DNA of 64,000 nt from Bidens hawaiensis (GCA_021521415.1 JAIQDT010006491.1:83690-147689); one strand, 5' to 3'. Positions 1 to 11,710 are shown, counted from the first letter of the stretch. Numbers and translations: made by a program. Notes: generated from the sequence alone by a model not told the origin.

Positions 1-487
1 TGGGCGTATGTGGCTTTAATAGTGTTCAAAGATTCGTTGTTGAAGATATAGGTAGAGGTGGTGGTCCAGCGGTTTTGCCGGTGGTGAGCCTCTTGACTTT
101 ATCTAATTACGGGCTGAAATGACTTGAGATTATTTTCATTTTTGTGGTGATTGTTGGGTGTTTATGGCTTGAATGGTGTTCAAGGTTGTGATCAAATCCA
201 TTTGCTTTTAGTCTTTTATGTGGTGTTTATGTGTGCTGCCGAAGTATTGCCATTTTTGCCTTTTTGAATAGAGCTACTAGCTATGCACACGTTTACTTGA
301 TGGTCCATAGCTTGAAAACGTTAGTAATTATATAAAGGCTATGATGATGAACTTGGCTGCATTCCGAAGCTGTTTCGATTCATTTTTACTTTGTGCTATG
401 GTGATCATTTGACACTGATCTGTTATGTTTTGAGGTTTATTGGTGTTCATTGGTTTTTCTTTTCAACATCCATTTGTGGAAGTACAA
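1..487. other. Unclassified host DNA, left flank
   Basis: No convincing coding region or element end was found. The stretch is moderately T/G-rich. It continues, after removal of the solo LTR at 488-2677, into 2678-3281. The joined sequence reads smoothly across the target site TACAA, so this is the pre-insertion locus. It could be intergenic DNA or an intron. Confidence 0.5.
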
Positions 488-2677
488 TGTCACACCCCGA
501 CCAAAGGCGGCGGAACATGCCGGGGTGCAACGTGATTGGACAAATACACAAGACACTATTAAAGTGACAATATTTAATCAACTCATTAATTTCATTCAAT
601 CACCAAAGTACCACATATCGTTCATACAAATAACATCAAAACATAAGAAATAGATATTGTTCATTCTTCTAATAACCTAGCGGTATCAAAATAGAATGAC
701 GTCTTCAAACTCCAACTCAAGTAATAATCAAACCTGTAACATGCATAAAATTACATTTGTCAACACGTATGTTGGTGAGCAATTTCATAGTTTTGAGTAT
801 ATATAATATGAGTGAAATCCAAAAACGTATATGAGACTATAAATAAAAGCATCAATCATGGTATATAAAACATATGTAAATGAGGATCCTTTCTAATCGG
901 TAAGAATACCGACATGCTTGGATAATGAGGCCCTATTCTACTAGCACAAGGCTAAATAGTTAGGGGAGCGTATGATCATACTTAATGAGGCTCAACAACT
1001 ACATAAAAATAAACACTCGCGCACGTAAAGCATATGAGACATATAACACACAATAGAGCAAGTATTCTAGCATCATATACCCTAAAGTTTGTGGTTTGAG
1101 AAATGAGTATAATATAAATCAATTTTGTTTGAATAAGTATGCATGTTACCCCCAAAAGATAAAAGTGAAAACGGGGGATGAAATATACTAACGTTAACTA
1201 AGTAACTTGAAAGATTGATTCGTGAATAATCGGAGATCGGGTTTAACGAGCAAGACCTAGATTAAACGGGTCTTAAGTTAGTAGGTAGTCTTAGAAGGGT
1301 TTAAAATAAAATATGACAAGTAAAGTAAATAAATGAAGTTTATGGTTTAAAAATGTAAATACTTGGGAAATTAAAGACATGTTCTAAAAAGTAAGTTTAC
1401 TCAAAACCGGGTCTTGGTATTTCATTCATAATTATTACTCAACCTATGTTAAGTAACTTATGTGGGTTATAATGCACTAATGCAAGACCCTTTGGGTATA
1501 TGAACACCAAAACAATGTTTTAATCGAGTGTTCGGATTTGTTAACTTGGGTCTAGATAATTAACTAAACTCAAAGTTAACTTTCCAAAATGTTTTGAGAT
1601 AACTCAATAAAATAGAAAGACTTAACCAAGTATATAGTTCTATTATGAAGAACCTTAACGTCCGTTAAGTGTGTATTTGGTATCACCGGTCCAAGCTTGT
1701 TATAAGATCAAGTTGGATACCGACACACCAAGTAAGTTGATAAAATACTTAAAATTAGTTTAAAATACATTCTTGAAGAAAAGATGAGTTTCGATGGCCA
1801 AAAACACACTTGTGTGTCTTAGGCAAGTGAACTCGGTTTAGTTCGGTTTTGGTTCGGTCCTTGACTCGGAATGATACCGAGGATGGTTGCCACATACCCA
1901 AATACCATAGAACTATCAAAATGGTTTTAGAAGTTACAAGGTTCAAATCTTTCATAAACATGTTTATTTAACTATTTTAAACAAAACTAGTAAACAAAAC
2001 TATTTAAAACAAAAGCTAGTAAACAAGAGTTCGGTCTTGGTTCGGTCTTGATTCGGGTCTAATCTCGGGATAAAACCGAGACTAGTGACTTCATAACCAA
2101 TACCATGAAACTCTTTAAACACGAATTAAAAGCTAAACTACTTACAATATGAACAAGACTAGGAAAGCATTAAAGGAAAATAGTATAAACAAGAACTACA
2201 AAGAGTTCTCATGTAGTCTTGCCTTGTAGCATATCACCTCCCGAAGAAGATGAAAGCCGAAGGAAACAAGGGGTGCATATTATATATATGTTGTGCCACA
2301 AGATATGAATTAATAAGTAACAAACAAGAATTAAAGAAGGTTATTGCTTGATTATTAAGAACCTTTAGAGGTTAGAGATATGAACTTTATTTGGGAGAGA
2401 AAGAAGATGAATGAGCAAAGAATAATGAAGAGGATGAGGTTGTTTATATAGGGAAGGAGTCAAACTTGTTTTCCTTGTTCTATATCAATACTTGCATGTG
2501 TTTTTTTAAAAAAAAAGGTTTAAATAATACAATCTAGTAACAAATCCAAAAGGTAAGAGATGATTATGAAACATAAAAATCCAACATTTTATATTAGTGA
2601 AAGATTTGATTTACAAATCGGGTCGGGTTTTGATACAAATACAAATACAAAAAAGATCGAAAATGACGAATGTTACA
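488..2677 (-). mobile_element. Solo LTR (LTR retrotransposon, minus orientation)
   Basis: The segment starts TGTCACACCCCG and ends GTTACA on the plus strand, so read on the minus strand it runs TGTAACA to GGGGTGTGACA, a canonical TG...CA LTR. It is flanked by the identical 5-bp target duplication TACAA (483-487 and 2678-2682). No PBS, PPT or coding domain lies inside. A 2.19-kb LTR alone between matching TSDs is what LTR-LTR recombination leaves behind. Internally there is an imperfect duplication around 1820-1960 and 2025-2130, rich in TTCGGT. Short ORFs in it look like chance. Confidence 0.8.
2442..2450 (-). promoter_or_regulatory. TATA box of the solo LTR
   Basis: The minus strand reads TATATAAAC here, about 230 bp inside the LTR start at 2677. 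That is a normal U3 position for a Pol II promoter. It implies transcription from about 2415 leftward. Assigned from sequence and position only. Confidence 0.45.
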
Positions 2678-2682
2678 TACAA

Positions 2683-3276
2683 TGATTATGTTTCTTATTG
2701 CTGTGTTGAGCATTGAAAGATGTTGGTACGGGTCAACTGGCTGCATATTGAATTTTAGAACTTTTATGCGCATGGTCATTAGACTTCAAAATCTGATGAA
2801 GAAGCTCTCATGGTTGGGTATCTCTTCTATGTTATAGTGCAGGGGAATTTTAGTCAAAGTTAATGTTGTTGAAACGGTGTTGCTTTGTTGAGTATAGGCT
2901 ATGATGATGGTCCGTTATTTGGCAAGGCAACTGTTGTTGCAGCCATGGCGGAGATCTGAGCACTCGAATCTTATGTCCAGGCTGTGATGACAGTCCGTTA
3001 TTTAAAATGTCGGATACGAGTTTTTTTTTGTCACGTACCCAGCACAACGCCCGGGTGCTAATTGCATTTACTTTTTAGTTGCGTTTAGTTTTACAAGAAC
3101 TGCTGAAGTAGGAACAATTGTTCTAACTAGTCAAAAATACCGGATTCAAAATACCGGCCTGCTATGCGAAATCCGGTTCAATCGGCCGGTTTGAACTGGT
3201 ATTTAAACACTGGTTATGTATATGTTGAATCTTTGTTTTTAGTTTTGATTATTTTGTTCTGGTAATCAATATCATC
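2683..3276. other. Unclassified host DNA between solo LTR and Tat element
   Basis: No gene recognised. Around 3140-3215 there is a CCGG-rich stretch with CCGGTTT-like words, reminiscent of a MITE or element end, but no terminal repeat or TSD could be established. The short minus-strand ORFs have no recognisable features. Confidence 0.35.
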
Positions 3277-3281
3277 ATTAT

Positions 3282-4327
3282 TGAAGAAACGTGGATCGAC
3301 TCACTGGTAGACAATCTACTTTCCTCGGGTGTGATTACACTATTTCACCGATGGTTTTCTTGGATCTGTGCTCTTCCACCTACAAAATGAACAGCACCGT
3401 CAACTTACCCCTCAGAAAGGGACAGAGGGGTCCTTTTTGGGGTAACCCTCCGGTGTGAGAATAAGTATTTGTGGGAGAAGATAATAATATCAGAGTAAGG
3501 AAATCTGGAGAGTATTGCTTAATAGCTGAATACTCTGTAATTTGCTGTGACTGTGTGTGTTACTGACTGTAACTGTCTGTGAGTGAATGTAATTGAATGT
3601 GAATGAATATGATTGAATGTCCCTCCTTGTGGAGTTGATGCTCTATTTATAGTGCTAGGGTTTCCACTGATTGGGCTCAGCCTTGTTGGCCTCCTCCAAT
3701 TGCTCTGCGCCACGTGTCCTCTGGGACACCTGGTGCTTTCTCATTGGTTATAATCACGTGGTAGCACATGGGTTATGCTGAGTTGTCCACCTTTCATTTG
3801 GCAGCTGTCAACATCAGCATATTCTTATTCCTTAAAAAGATACCTTCTGGAAGGTTGTCTGACGTGCACAATCAAGGTTGCCCTAATCCTGATTTGGATA
3901 AGGATGAGGTTGATTATGTGCATGTGTGATACGCGCCTATCCTGAGGATGCGCGAGGTCTTCTCTTTATTCTCACGCGCAGATGTTTCATGCGCAGATGT
4001 GATATGTACGAGCATGTGATATGCGCCACGCGCGGATGCGCCATGCGCATATGTGATATGCGTGAGCATATGTGATGCGTGAGCATAGGTGATGCCTGAG
4101 CATCTGTGGTGCCTGGGCATATGATGCCTGAGCATGTGTGGTGCCTGGGCATATGATGCCTGAGCATGTGTGGTGCCTGGGCATATGATGCCTGAGCATA
4201 TGTGATATGCGCCATGCGCATAGGTTTTGCCTTTGTGCCTTCGTAATGTCTTGATTTCAAGCCTCTTGTCTATATCTTGTGGGTTGACCCGCCTTGCTCG
4301 GTGTTGAGGCGGGTACATACCTCTTCA
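3282..4327 (-). repeat. 3' LTR of the Tat-like element
   Basis: This 1046-bp direct repeat of 14901-15963 has the same TG...CA termini. On the minus strand it begins TGAAGAGG at 4327. A TATA-like TATAAATA (plus coordinates 3646-3653) sits about 680 bp inside. U3 carries a GCATATGATGCC-type minisatellite (about 4010-4215). The 17-bp length difference from the 5' LTR falls in that minisatellite. Confidence 0.92.
4108..4203. repeat. Three 32-bp tandem repeats in LTR U3
   Basis: Three near-identical 32-bp units start at 4108, 4140 and 4172, each beginning GGTGCCTGGG. Shorter degenerate units of about 17 bp precede them. The matching array in the other LTR is at 15744-15839. Its translation gives the repetitive His/Ala-rich ORFs on the minus strand, which are not genes. 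Confidence 0.85.
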
Positions 4328-4341
4328 AGCCCCCCCAGTCT
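4328..4341 (-). other. Polypurine tract of the Tat-like element
   Basis: Immediately upstream (minus sense) of the 3' LTR the minus strand reads AGACTGGGGGGGCT. This is the expected site for plus-strand DNA priming. Confidence 0.75.
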
Positions 4342-4539
4342 AATGTGTGTCTTGTCTCGCGCGAGCGAGGTAAGATAGATGTTAGACTAAATAGTTTGCT
4401 CTTTTAGTAGGGGTTTTGTCTTTTTCTTCTTATTATTCATCGTTGCACGAAATTCTATCCTTTTAGTTGAAAACGAATCGTCCCTATACGTGATGGAGAC
4501 GTGTCAGACCTTTCGTGTGCTCGAGGTGCTACAGTTGCC

Positions 4540-4762
4540 TTTCGTGTCCCCTCACAGAGTGTCAGGAACACGTGTCGCGCTCGCATTGGCCCGTTCCTGC
4601 GAGTGGTGGCGCGTGAACTCTGGCAACAGCTGTATTATTTCTTTTCGTGTCCCCTCACACAGTGTGATTGACACGTGTCGCGCTTCCGTTGGCTTACACC
4701 TGCGAGTGGGGGCGCATGAAGTCCGATCAGCACCCATTTTTCTCTCTCCTGGGCCTATAAAA
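4540..4762 (+). promoter_or_regulatory. Promoter of the antisense accessory gene (duplicated G-box block plus TATA)
   Basis: TATAAAA at 4756-4762 lies about 145 bp before the ATG at 4906. Upstream is an imperfect tandem duplication with a 103-bp period (copies from 4540 and 4643), each starting TTCGTGTCCCCTCACA. Each copy holds a perfect G-box CACGTG (4569-4574 and 4672-4677) in the context ACACGTGTCGCGCT. The G-box is a known bZIP/bHLH site. The promoter is inside the element, next to the 3' LTR, and points away from that LTR into the accessory gene. Regulation through these boxes is inference. Confidence 0.65.
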
Positions 4763-4905
4763 GCCAGCCCTTAGAGTTTTTTATTCTTCATCTTCTTGTT
4801 TATTATTCAGAGCTCTTTTCTTTCTTTCCTTGTCTTCCGATTATCTTTGTTCTGCTTCCAAACATCTGTTCTTCAGAAGCAACCTTTGTTCGTTGTCGCA
4901 ATTGT

Positions 4906-7900
4906 ATGTCTGATAGCTCAGACAACACAATCTCCCCCATCCATTGCCGTAGAAAATCGTTAGTAATGTCTACATTGAAGAAGACCGGCAAGGGGAAGAA
5001 GGCTGCTGAGGTCTCATCGGAGGAGGTAGGGAGGACCAAGGCCGTGAAGAGGTGGAATGAAATCCCCTGCAAACTGAGGCAGGATGATCTTGACAGCCTT
5101 ATCGCCTCTCAGGGTTTCCTCCCCGTGTTTGGCTGCATGTTGCCTGGGGCCGGGCAAACGGCGGCGGACCCGCCTACCGGCTATATATCCCTTTATAGCC
5201 ATTTTTTCACCCACTGCAACCTTCGTCTCCCGATGACAAGGTTTGTGGGTGCACTGCTGAAGTTTTATGGGATTCATATATCCCAAGTCCATCCGTTTGG
5301 ACTTGTGCGCATGACTCACTTTGAGTTCATGTGCAAATCCCAGCGCGAGGAGCCCACCCCTCGGCGCTTTCAGTTTTTTTACAAGCCCAAGATCCAAGAT
5401 TCTTGGTTCTCATTTATTCCTCGCAGTCAGAAGGTGAAGTGCTCCACTGTTTCATTCAAGAGCCTTCATGACTGGTCTGAGAGGTTTTTTTACATAAGGG
5501 CTGGTGTAATCCCCATCCGTATGACCATGCGATCGATCTCTTCTGCGCCTGCGGATGTGGGTGTCCTCAAGAACCCAACTGGTGCCTGGGTTAATAAGCT
5601 GACCGCTGAACCATCCCCCGCCAAGAACATTTGTGAGGAGGCGCTGGTGGGGGTTGGTATGAGCAAGAGGTGGGCGGACAGCGCGCTTGAGCCCGTTATC
5701 CAAGTCGACGGGTTGTGTAAGTTAATCTCATTGCTTTACTTCTGCGCGAATATAATTCTTTTTGCTGATATCATTTGACTTGTTTTGTGCAGTCACCAAG
5801 GAGTATATCCATGCCGCCTATGATGAGCACATGGAGGGTGGATCCGTCGCGCTGGGCGCTGGGGAGGTTGGCTTCCCTGATCGCTTTGATGACATGTTCA
5901 TCCCTGTTGATCTGGGATTTCCGTTTGACAGCGATGCGCCTGGTAAGCCTTTGTACTTATGCATTTGCCTTTATAATACCAAATTTGGCTAACACTTCTG
6001 TTGCATGTATTGTAGATGCGCTTGAAAATTACGAGCTGGAGCTCGCGGAAGAGGAGGAGGAAGAGGAGCCGCCCCAACTAAAGCGTAAAGCTAAGGGGAA
6101 AACTGGCGCAGGGGCCAGTAAGAAACAGAAGAAGGATGATGCCCCTGTTGTTCAGGATCCTCCTACTCAGGCGGGGGGATTTGGGAAAACCCAGGGGTTT
6201 ACCACCAAGGTTTCCTTGTCTTCCCTGCCTCAAAAAGTGGGCAGACCTCCTGTCCACTTGAGGTATGGTGGCGCTACCTCCTCCCTTCGCGCTACGGAAA
6301 AGGGAAGTGGCATTGCGCCTTCGACAGGTATCCTTTGCTTATCCTTTATGTCCCTATGAGCGCGATTCTGATAGAATTACTAATGAATCTTTGCTCACTC
6401 AAATGTTTGTAGAGCCGGCGACAGCGCAACAAGATGCCGAGGCTGCGCCGGAGGTCGCTTCGAAGTCCCCTGTTTTACCCTCAAAGAAGGGTAGAATGGA
6501 CTTCATGGCGATGTTTGCTTCGCGAACGGAGTTGCGCCAAGGTACGTATTGCGCTCTTATTTTCTGACTTTCTTTTAGATCAAGTCATGAACCATTTCTT
6601 TTTGTTGATTTTTTCATAGAAGCCGTAGCTGGCGCACAAGCTGCTGGCGGCACTCCTGGCGCCGGTGCCAGCGCCGTTGGCTCTGCTCCTGCTCCTGCAA
6701 GCGACAAATCTCCCCTCATCGGGATTACTAAGGAGCAGGAGGCCGTTTTGCGCGCCGACCTGGCGGCGTCGAGACCTCCCTCACCTCCTCCTGCACACAG
6801 CCCTCCTCGCGAGACCGATTTTGGCTCTAGGTCGCAGGAGAAAAGGCCTGTTTCCGAGGAGGATGAGGAGTTTGAAGTTGAAGACTCTGACCGCGGTCGC
6901 GCCAGTCCTGCAGCGCCACGAGGCTTCGCGGCGGAGCCTTCTCGTGGGGCTGGCGCTGACTTTTCTGCTTCATCCCTGCAGGTATAGTTTCTTTTTTGCT
7001 CCGCTGCGCGAACTTCCATCTTAATGTTTTGATGACTTAGATAATTACTTTGTTTTTGCAGGAAGCCGATCACATTTACCGCCCGAGATGGAATATTACT
7101 GAAGACAGCACATTTCAGTCCATGGGTGTGTGTGCGGAATTCTGGGCTCATGCTGTGCCTCCATCTGAAAGGAGGTTCCAGGAGGACCGCGCTCGCGACG
7201 ACCTGCTCAACGATCATATGTTTGCTGGGTCGGCCTTCTTTGCTGCCTCCCAAGAGCTTCGCTCTGATTACGTAAAAGTACGTGATGCTCTTGCGGAAGC
7301 CAAGCAAGAGGCTAAGGTGTCTGCTTGGCATCTTTCTGATGCTCGCGAGAGAGCTGAGAAGCTCCAAGCAGAGCTCAGTGAGAACAGAGCAAGTGCCAAC
7401 AGCGCCTTCGTGAAGCGCGGGCATGAGCTTCAGGCTGCGCGGGAGAAGCTGCAGGCGGCGGAGGCGGATGCGGCCAAGTACGCGCGCAGAGCGCGCGACT
7501 TAGAGCTGGAGGCGGAGGCGCGTGACCAAGCTCTTGTCCAGTCTATAACTGAAAAATCATCGCTGGAGAGTGAGGTTGCGCGCCTGAAGAAAGAGCTGGC
7601 GGCCGCGCAGGCCGATAAAGATGAAGCCTTGGCGACGGCAGCGTCTAGCCAGGAAGCACTTGATGCTGCGTGGGCGGAAAAAGAAGAAGCTTTGGCGGCA
7701 GCAGCGTCCGACAAAGAGGAGCTGAAAAAGACTAAGGAAACTGTTGAGTTATTAAACTCTCAGATTCCTGCCCTCGAGACGTCTGTTGCTGGCCTCGCGC
7801 AGGATCGCCAATGGCTAATCTCACAGGGCATGACTCGTTGCGCTTTCGCGATGAAATACTCAGACGAGTTTCAGGCCCTTGTGATGGACTGCAACGCTGC

Positions 7901-8423
7901 CGCGCGCTTGGTGGGGCGAGCTGAAGGGTTTACGGATGGCTATGAATATGGCATGCTGAAGAAGAACCCATCCGAGTACCCTTATCAGAGCTCCGTTGCC
8001 TGCGCGGACATGGCCGCAATGGGGGAGAAGTATATGAATACTCCCATTCCTATCCTTGCGCAGGTATTTTAACCTTTATGAGATTACCTTGACTTATTTT
8101 CTAAGTCTTTTTGTACTCATATTTTCGCTTATGATTTGCAGATATCCGCGCTTGCTGACCAGCCCGATCTCGTCGCGCTAAAGAAATTACTTGACGAGTG
8201 CGAAGGGGCTGGCGGCGGCGATGATGGCGCGACGAATGCTGGCGTTGCTAGCGGCTCTGGCGTGGCCAAAGGATCCGCTCCTGACACTGTCGTGATAGAA
8301 GACTCCATTCAGGACGAAGAACTTGACTATGGTCAGTTTGGAGATGACGAGGAGCAGGCTGCGCCAGATGCCGAGGGCGATGATGAGGATGATGAAGAGG
8401 CTGATGTCGACGTGGAGACTTGA
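4906..8423 (+). CDS. Antisense accessory gene of Tat-type retrotransposon, seven exons, 1015 aa
   Basis: Seven exons keep one reading frame through canonical GT-AG introns: 4906-5716, 5793-5942, 6016-6327, 6413-6541, 6620-6981, 7062-8063, 8142-8423 (TGA). The first four introns are phase 1 and the last two phase 0; introns are 70-90 nt. The summed CDS is 3048 nt with no stop. Exon 1 encodes a region resembling the plant putative gypsy-type transposon domain (Pfam Transposase_28, PF04195), around residues 45-190. Exon 3 has a Glu run and basic KRK/KKQKK clusters (possible nuclear localisation). Exons 4-5 are Ala/Pro/Ser-rich and low complexity. Exon 6 is a long Ala/Glu/Lys coiled coil (roughly residues 640-810) followed by a less repetitive stretch. 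Exon 7 ends very acidic. It lies antisense to gag-pol and converges on it. A later in-frame ATG at 4966 is an alternative start. The biochemical role is unknown; 'transposase' in the domain name is not evidence of that activity. Confidence 0.82.
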
Positions 8424-8436
8424 GAAGCCCTTCATG

Positions 8437-8459
8437 TTTTTTTTTTTTTTTTTTTTTTT
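8437..8459. repeat. T23 homopolymer after the accessory gene stop
   Basis: An uninterrupted run of 23 T lies 14 bases past the stop codon of the accessory gene. In the element's genomic RNA (minus strand) this is an internal A23 tract. It is not a poly(A) tail copy of the accessory mRNA, which would appear as A on the plus strand. Confidence 0.9.
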
Positions 8460-8948
8460 ATTTGTAGTTTGTATCTCATCTTGTAAACTTGTAAATTTCA
8501 ATGCTTTGGAATGAAATTCTGTTTTTCCCTTCTTCGCATCTTGCGCATTCCCCATTCATCTCTTTATATTGAATGTTTGCTTGTTGAATATAAGATATGC
8601 TTGCACGTTGGAATAAGAACAAGGTTGTAAGGAATTTATTATACTTAACCCTTGCCATATTGTAAGTGATTTTGCCATATCTTGATTATGTTGACACGTG
8701 TCTTGGTGCTTTCATTATTCCTCTTTTGCGCGACGTTATCGCGCGTTTATGGAATTATGAGTTTTTAGCCTTTACGTGTCAATGTGTTGCTCAGATATCC
8801 ATTACAATTTTATGCGCGACCTCGACCTGAGACCTTAACAACTATGTTTTGGCATTTGCTTTGCCTTAGTTGTGTTTAGGTGTTTTATGGTCAGGCTGCG
8901 CAGCATGTAAGATGGATGTTGTGAGTGATTTGAGCTAAGGCTCACATT
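8460..8948. other. Spacer between convergent accessory gene and pol
   Basis: No ORF of note. Likely 3' UTR and termination region for the accessory gene. It contains GCGCG words and one ACACGTGTC at about 8694, like those in the accessory promoter. Confidence 0.4.
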
Positions 8949-9294
8949 ATTGGGCTAAGGCCCTGGCGTTTTAGAGTTAAGACTCATTAACGCGTTTGAG
9001 CTTGAAGCTCGCGCATGTATGTTTTACTTCGTTTTATTTCGTTTTGATGTCAATACCATGTTGTCATATTGCTCAAAATTAATAAAGAGAAGTGTGAAAC
9101 ATGTATGCAAAAGGTAATAGAATTGGGCTAAGGCCCTGACGTTTTAGAGTTAAGACTCGTTAACGCGTTTGAGCTTGAAGCTCGCGCATGTATGTTTTAC
9201 TTCGTTTTTATTTCGTTTTGATGTCAATACAATGTTGTCATATTGCTCAAAACTAATAAAGGGAAGTGTGAAACATGTATGCAAAAGGTGATAG
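8949..9294. repeat. Tandem duplication, about 173 bp x 2
   Basis: Copies start at 8949 and 9122 with ATTGGGCTAAGGCCCT and stay nearly identical throughout, with only a few differences. Each contains AATAAAG preceded by CTCAAAA, a potential plus-strand polyadenylation signal. The duplication sits exactly between the 3' ends of the two convergent genes. 9295-9370 is the short remaining spacer to pol. Confidence 0.9.
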
Positions 9295-9370
9295 AATCCA
9301 CATTAAGAGAAGATAGCGCGTATCATTATTCATAATGGCTTAAAAAGCCTTGATTACAAACTTGACATTT

Positions 9371-11710
9371 TTACATGAAACATTTTCTAAGCTGTGCCGC
9401 GTTCCATGCGTGCGGGATCTTCTTTCCATTCAAATCTTTTAAAGCGTATGCGCCTTTTCCCAATTCTTCCGAGACTTGATAAGGTCCCTCCCAATTGGGG
9501 GACATTTTTCCCGGGGGTATCGCGCGGCTTGCTTCATTGTTTCGAAGGACAAAATCATTTTTCTTGACGTGGCATTCTTTCACGCGCTGGTTGTAATATT
9601 TTTCCAGTTTTTTCTTGTATTTGGCTTCACTGATGATAGCCGCCTCTCTGCGCCCTTCAAGTAAGTTGAGATCCAACCTTCTTTCGCGCTCGTTATCAAT
9701 CTTGCTCATCATGAGCACTCTATGGGATGGGCATCCAACTTCTGCTGGAATCATTGCCTCTGTTCCATAGGTTAGGCTGAACGGGGATTCGCCATTGCTG
9801 GTTTTGCTTAATGTCCTGTGTGCCCACAGGACATTAGGTAGCTCTTCGACCCAAGAATGGGATTCTCCCTCCAACCTTTTCTTCAGCCCATTTAACAAGC
9901 TTTGGTTCGCGCGTTCCACTTGTCCATTCCCCTGAGGGTGATAAACTGAAGTGAAAATTTGGTTGATGCGCAATTCCTTGAGCCAGCTGGATATCTTCTT
10001 GTCAGTGAATTGCTTGCCATTATCGCTCACAATTTCCATGGGCAAGCCAAAACGGCATATGATGTGGCTCCAGATAAACTGCTTCATCGCTTCGGCTGTT
10101 ATTTTTGCTAGTGGCTTAGCTTCAACCCATTTTGTAAAATAATCTACTGCCACTACCAAAAATTTTACTCGCCCAGGCGCTTGCGGTAGGGGACCCACAA
10201 TGTCGATTGCCCATTTGTGGAAAGGCCATGCTGAGGTTACTGGAATCAAGTTGTTCTTTGGCCGCATGGTGTTTGGCGCATAGCTCTGACATGCTTTGCA
10301 TTTTTGGATCTCTTTTAAAGCGTCCAAGTACATGCCTGGCCAATAGTAGCCTGCGCTCATTGCCTTGGCAACCACCATGCGCGGGCCAGCATGAATTCCA
10401 CAGATTCCTTCGTGTATCTCTCTGATCACATAGCTTGCTTCCTCAGCATCTAGGCATTTCATGAGCGGCCCAAGATAAGAGCGTCGATATAATGTACCAT
10501 CAAGCAGTTCATAATTCTGCGCCTTGTGTCTTATCTTCCTCGTTTGTGCGCGATCATCTGGTACTTTTCCCTCCTTCAAGAATTCCATTATTGGAGTTAT
10601 CCATGATGAAGGGGTTGTATGAGTTACCAGGACAGACTTCGCTACCACCGACGGGTTGCTTATTACTTCTACCCTGACATCTTTGCCAAAGTGATCAAAA
10701 CTGGTTGATGCCATCTTGCTCAGTGCGTCAGCAGATTTGTTTTCACTGCGCGGAATATGAATGATTCTGAAGCAGTCAAACTGCTCGATGAGCTTTTTCG
10801 CCTGCTCTAGATATAGAGGCATGGTGTTCTCCTTGGCATCATAAAGGCCATTGACCTGTGCTGCTACCAAGTATGAATCAACATGGGCCTCTAGCTTTTT
10901 AACCCCGAATTTGTGCGCGATGCGCAGGCCAGCTAGCAGGGCTTCATACTCAGCCTCATTGTTGGTGCTCTTGAAGTCCAACCTGATGGCGTAAGTATAT
11001 TCATGATTTTCTGGATCCACCAGTTTGAGGCCTGCGCCGGACCCTTCGTTGTTTGAAGCTCCGTCAGTGAACAATCTCCAAACATTTTCTTCATCATTGG
11101 CTCGCGGAGGGTCTACCTCGCGCTTAGCCTCTTCAACTCTTCCTTCGGGGATTTCCGCGATGAAATCAGCTAAAACTTGTCCCTTTATTGCTGGACGGGG
11201 CTTATAGGAGATCGTGTGCTCTCCTAATTCCAGCGCCCACTTTGTCAGCCTTCCTGAGAGCGCGGGGCGCCGCAAGACTTGCTGGACGTTGTAACCAGTC
11301 AGTACTTCAATGGGATGACCATTGAAATATCTATGAAGCTTGCGCGACGCGTGTGTTAGTGACAAAACTAACTTTTCCATGATGGAGTAGCGCGTCTCAG
11401 GATCTGTCAGCACCCGACTCACATAGTATATTGGCGTTTGGATTCCCTTGCGATCCACCAATAATACTGCGCCGATGGCGCGCTCTCCTGCTGATAGGTA
11501 TAATGTCAAAGTTTCACCAGGAAGTGGAGCTGTGAGCGCGGGCAGATTTACCAAACATTCTTTTATCTCCCTGAAAGCTTGCTCGGCCTCAGGGGTCCAT
11601 TTGAATTGGCTTTTCTTTAAGCAATTCCTCAATGTGTTGACAAACGTGGTAGATTTGCTTGCGTGGTTCGCTAGGAACCTGTTGATTGAAACCAATCTAC
11701 CATTCAGCTT
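9371..11710 (-). pseudogene. Tat-like pol, RT end to integrase (RNH, archaeal-type RNH, INT)
   Basis: A 774-residue open stretch. It starts with the RT/connection end, then the gypsy RNase H (about residues 60-185, with YLSAGERAIGAVL and the GHP...VLTG region). A second RNase H follows (about 205-335; FTDGASNNEG, EAEYEALLAGL, VDSYLV and SADALS carry the acidic residues). Integrase (about 420-690) has a HEG...H / CKAC...C zinc site and a D,D,E core (AIDIVGP, SDNGKQF, QVERANQ). The tail NWEGPYQV is the usual INT C-terminal segment. Dual RNase H places it in the Tat lineage. It is continuous in frame with the upstream piece but separated by a TAG at 11711-11713 where CAG is expected. Confidence 0.9.

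Noticed and set aside
450..653. 67-codon plus ORF over the left edge of the solo LTR
   Set aside because: Spans the LTR/host boundary at 488 and has no motif.
3914..4318. Overlapping minus-strand ORFs rich in His/Cys/Ala repeats (also at 15533-15954)
   Set aside because: They translate the U3 minisatellite of the Tat LTR in several frames; equal-quality ORFs in all frames indicate repeat structure, not protein.
6585..7424. 279-codon minus-strand ORF under the accessory gene
   Set aside because: Low-complexity antisense shadow of GC-rich exons 5-6; crosses the introns of the plus-strand gene and shows no domain.
8437..8459. T23 as evidence of a processed-mRNA (retroposed) origin of the accessory gene
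   Set aside because: Wrong polarity (T rather than A after the stop) and the introns are retained.
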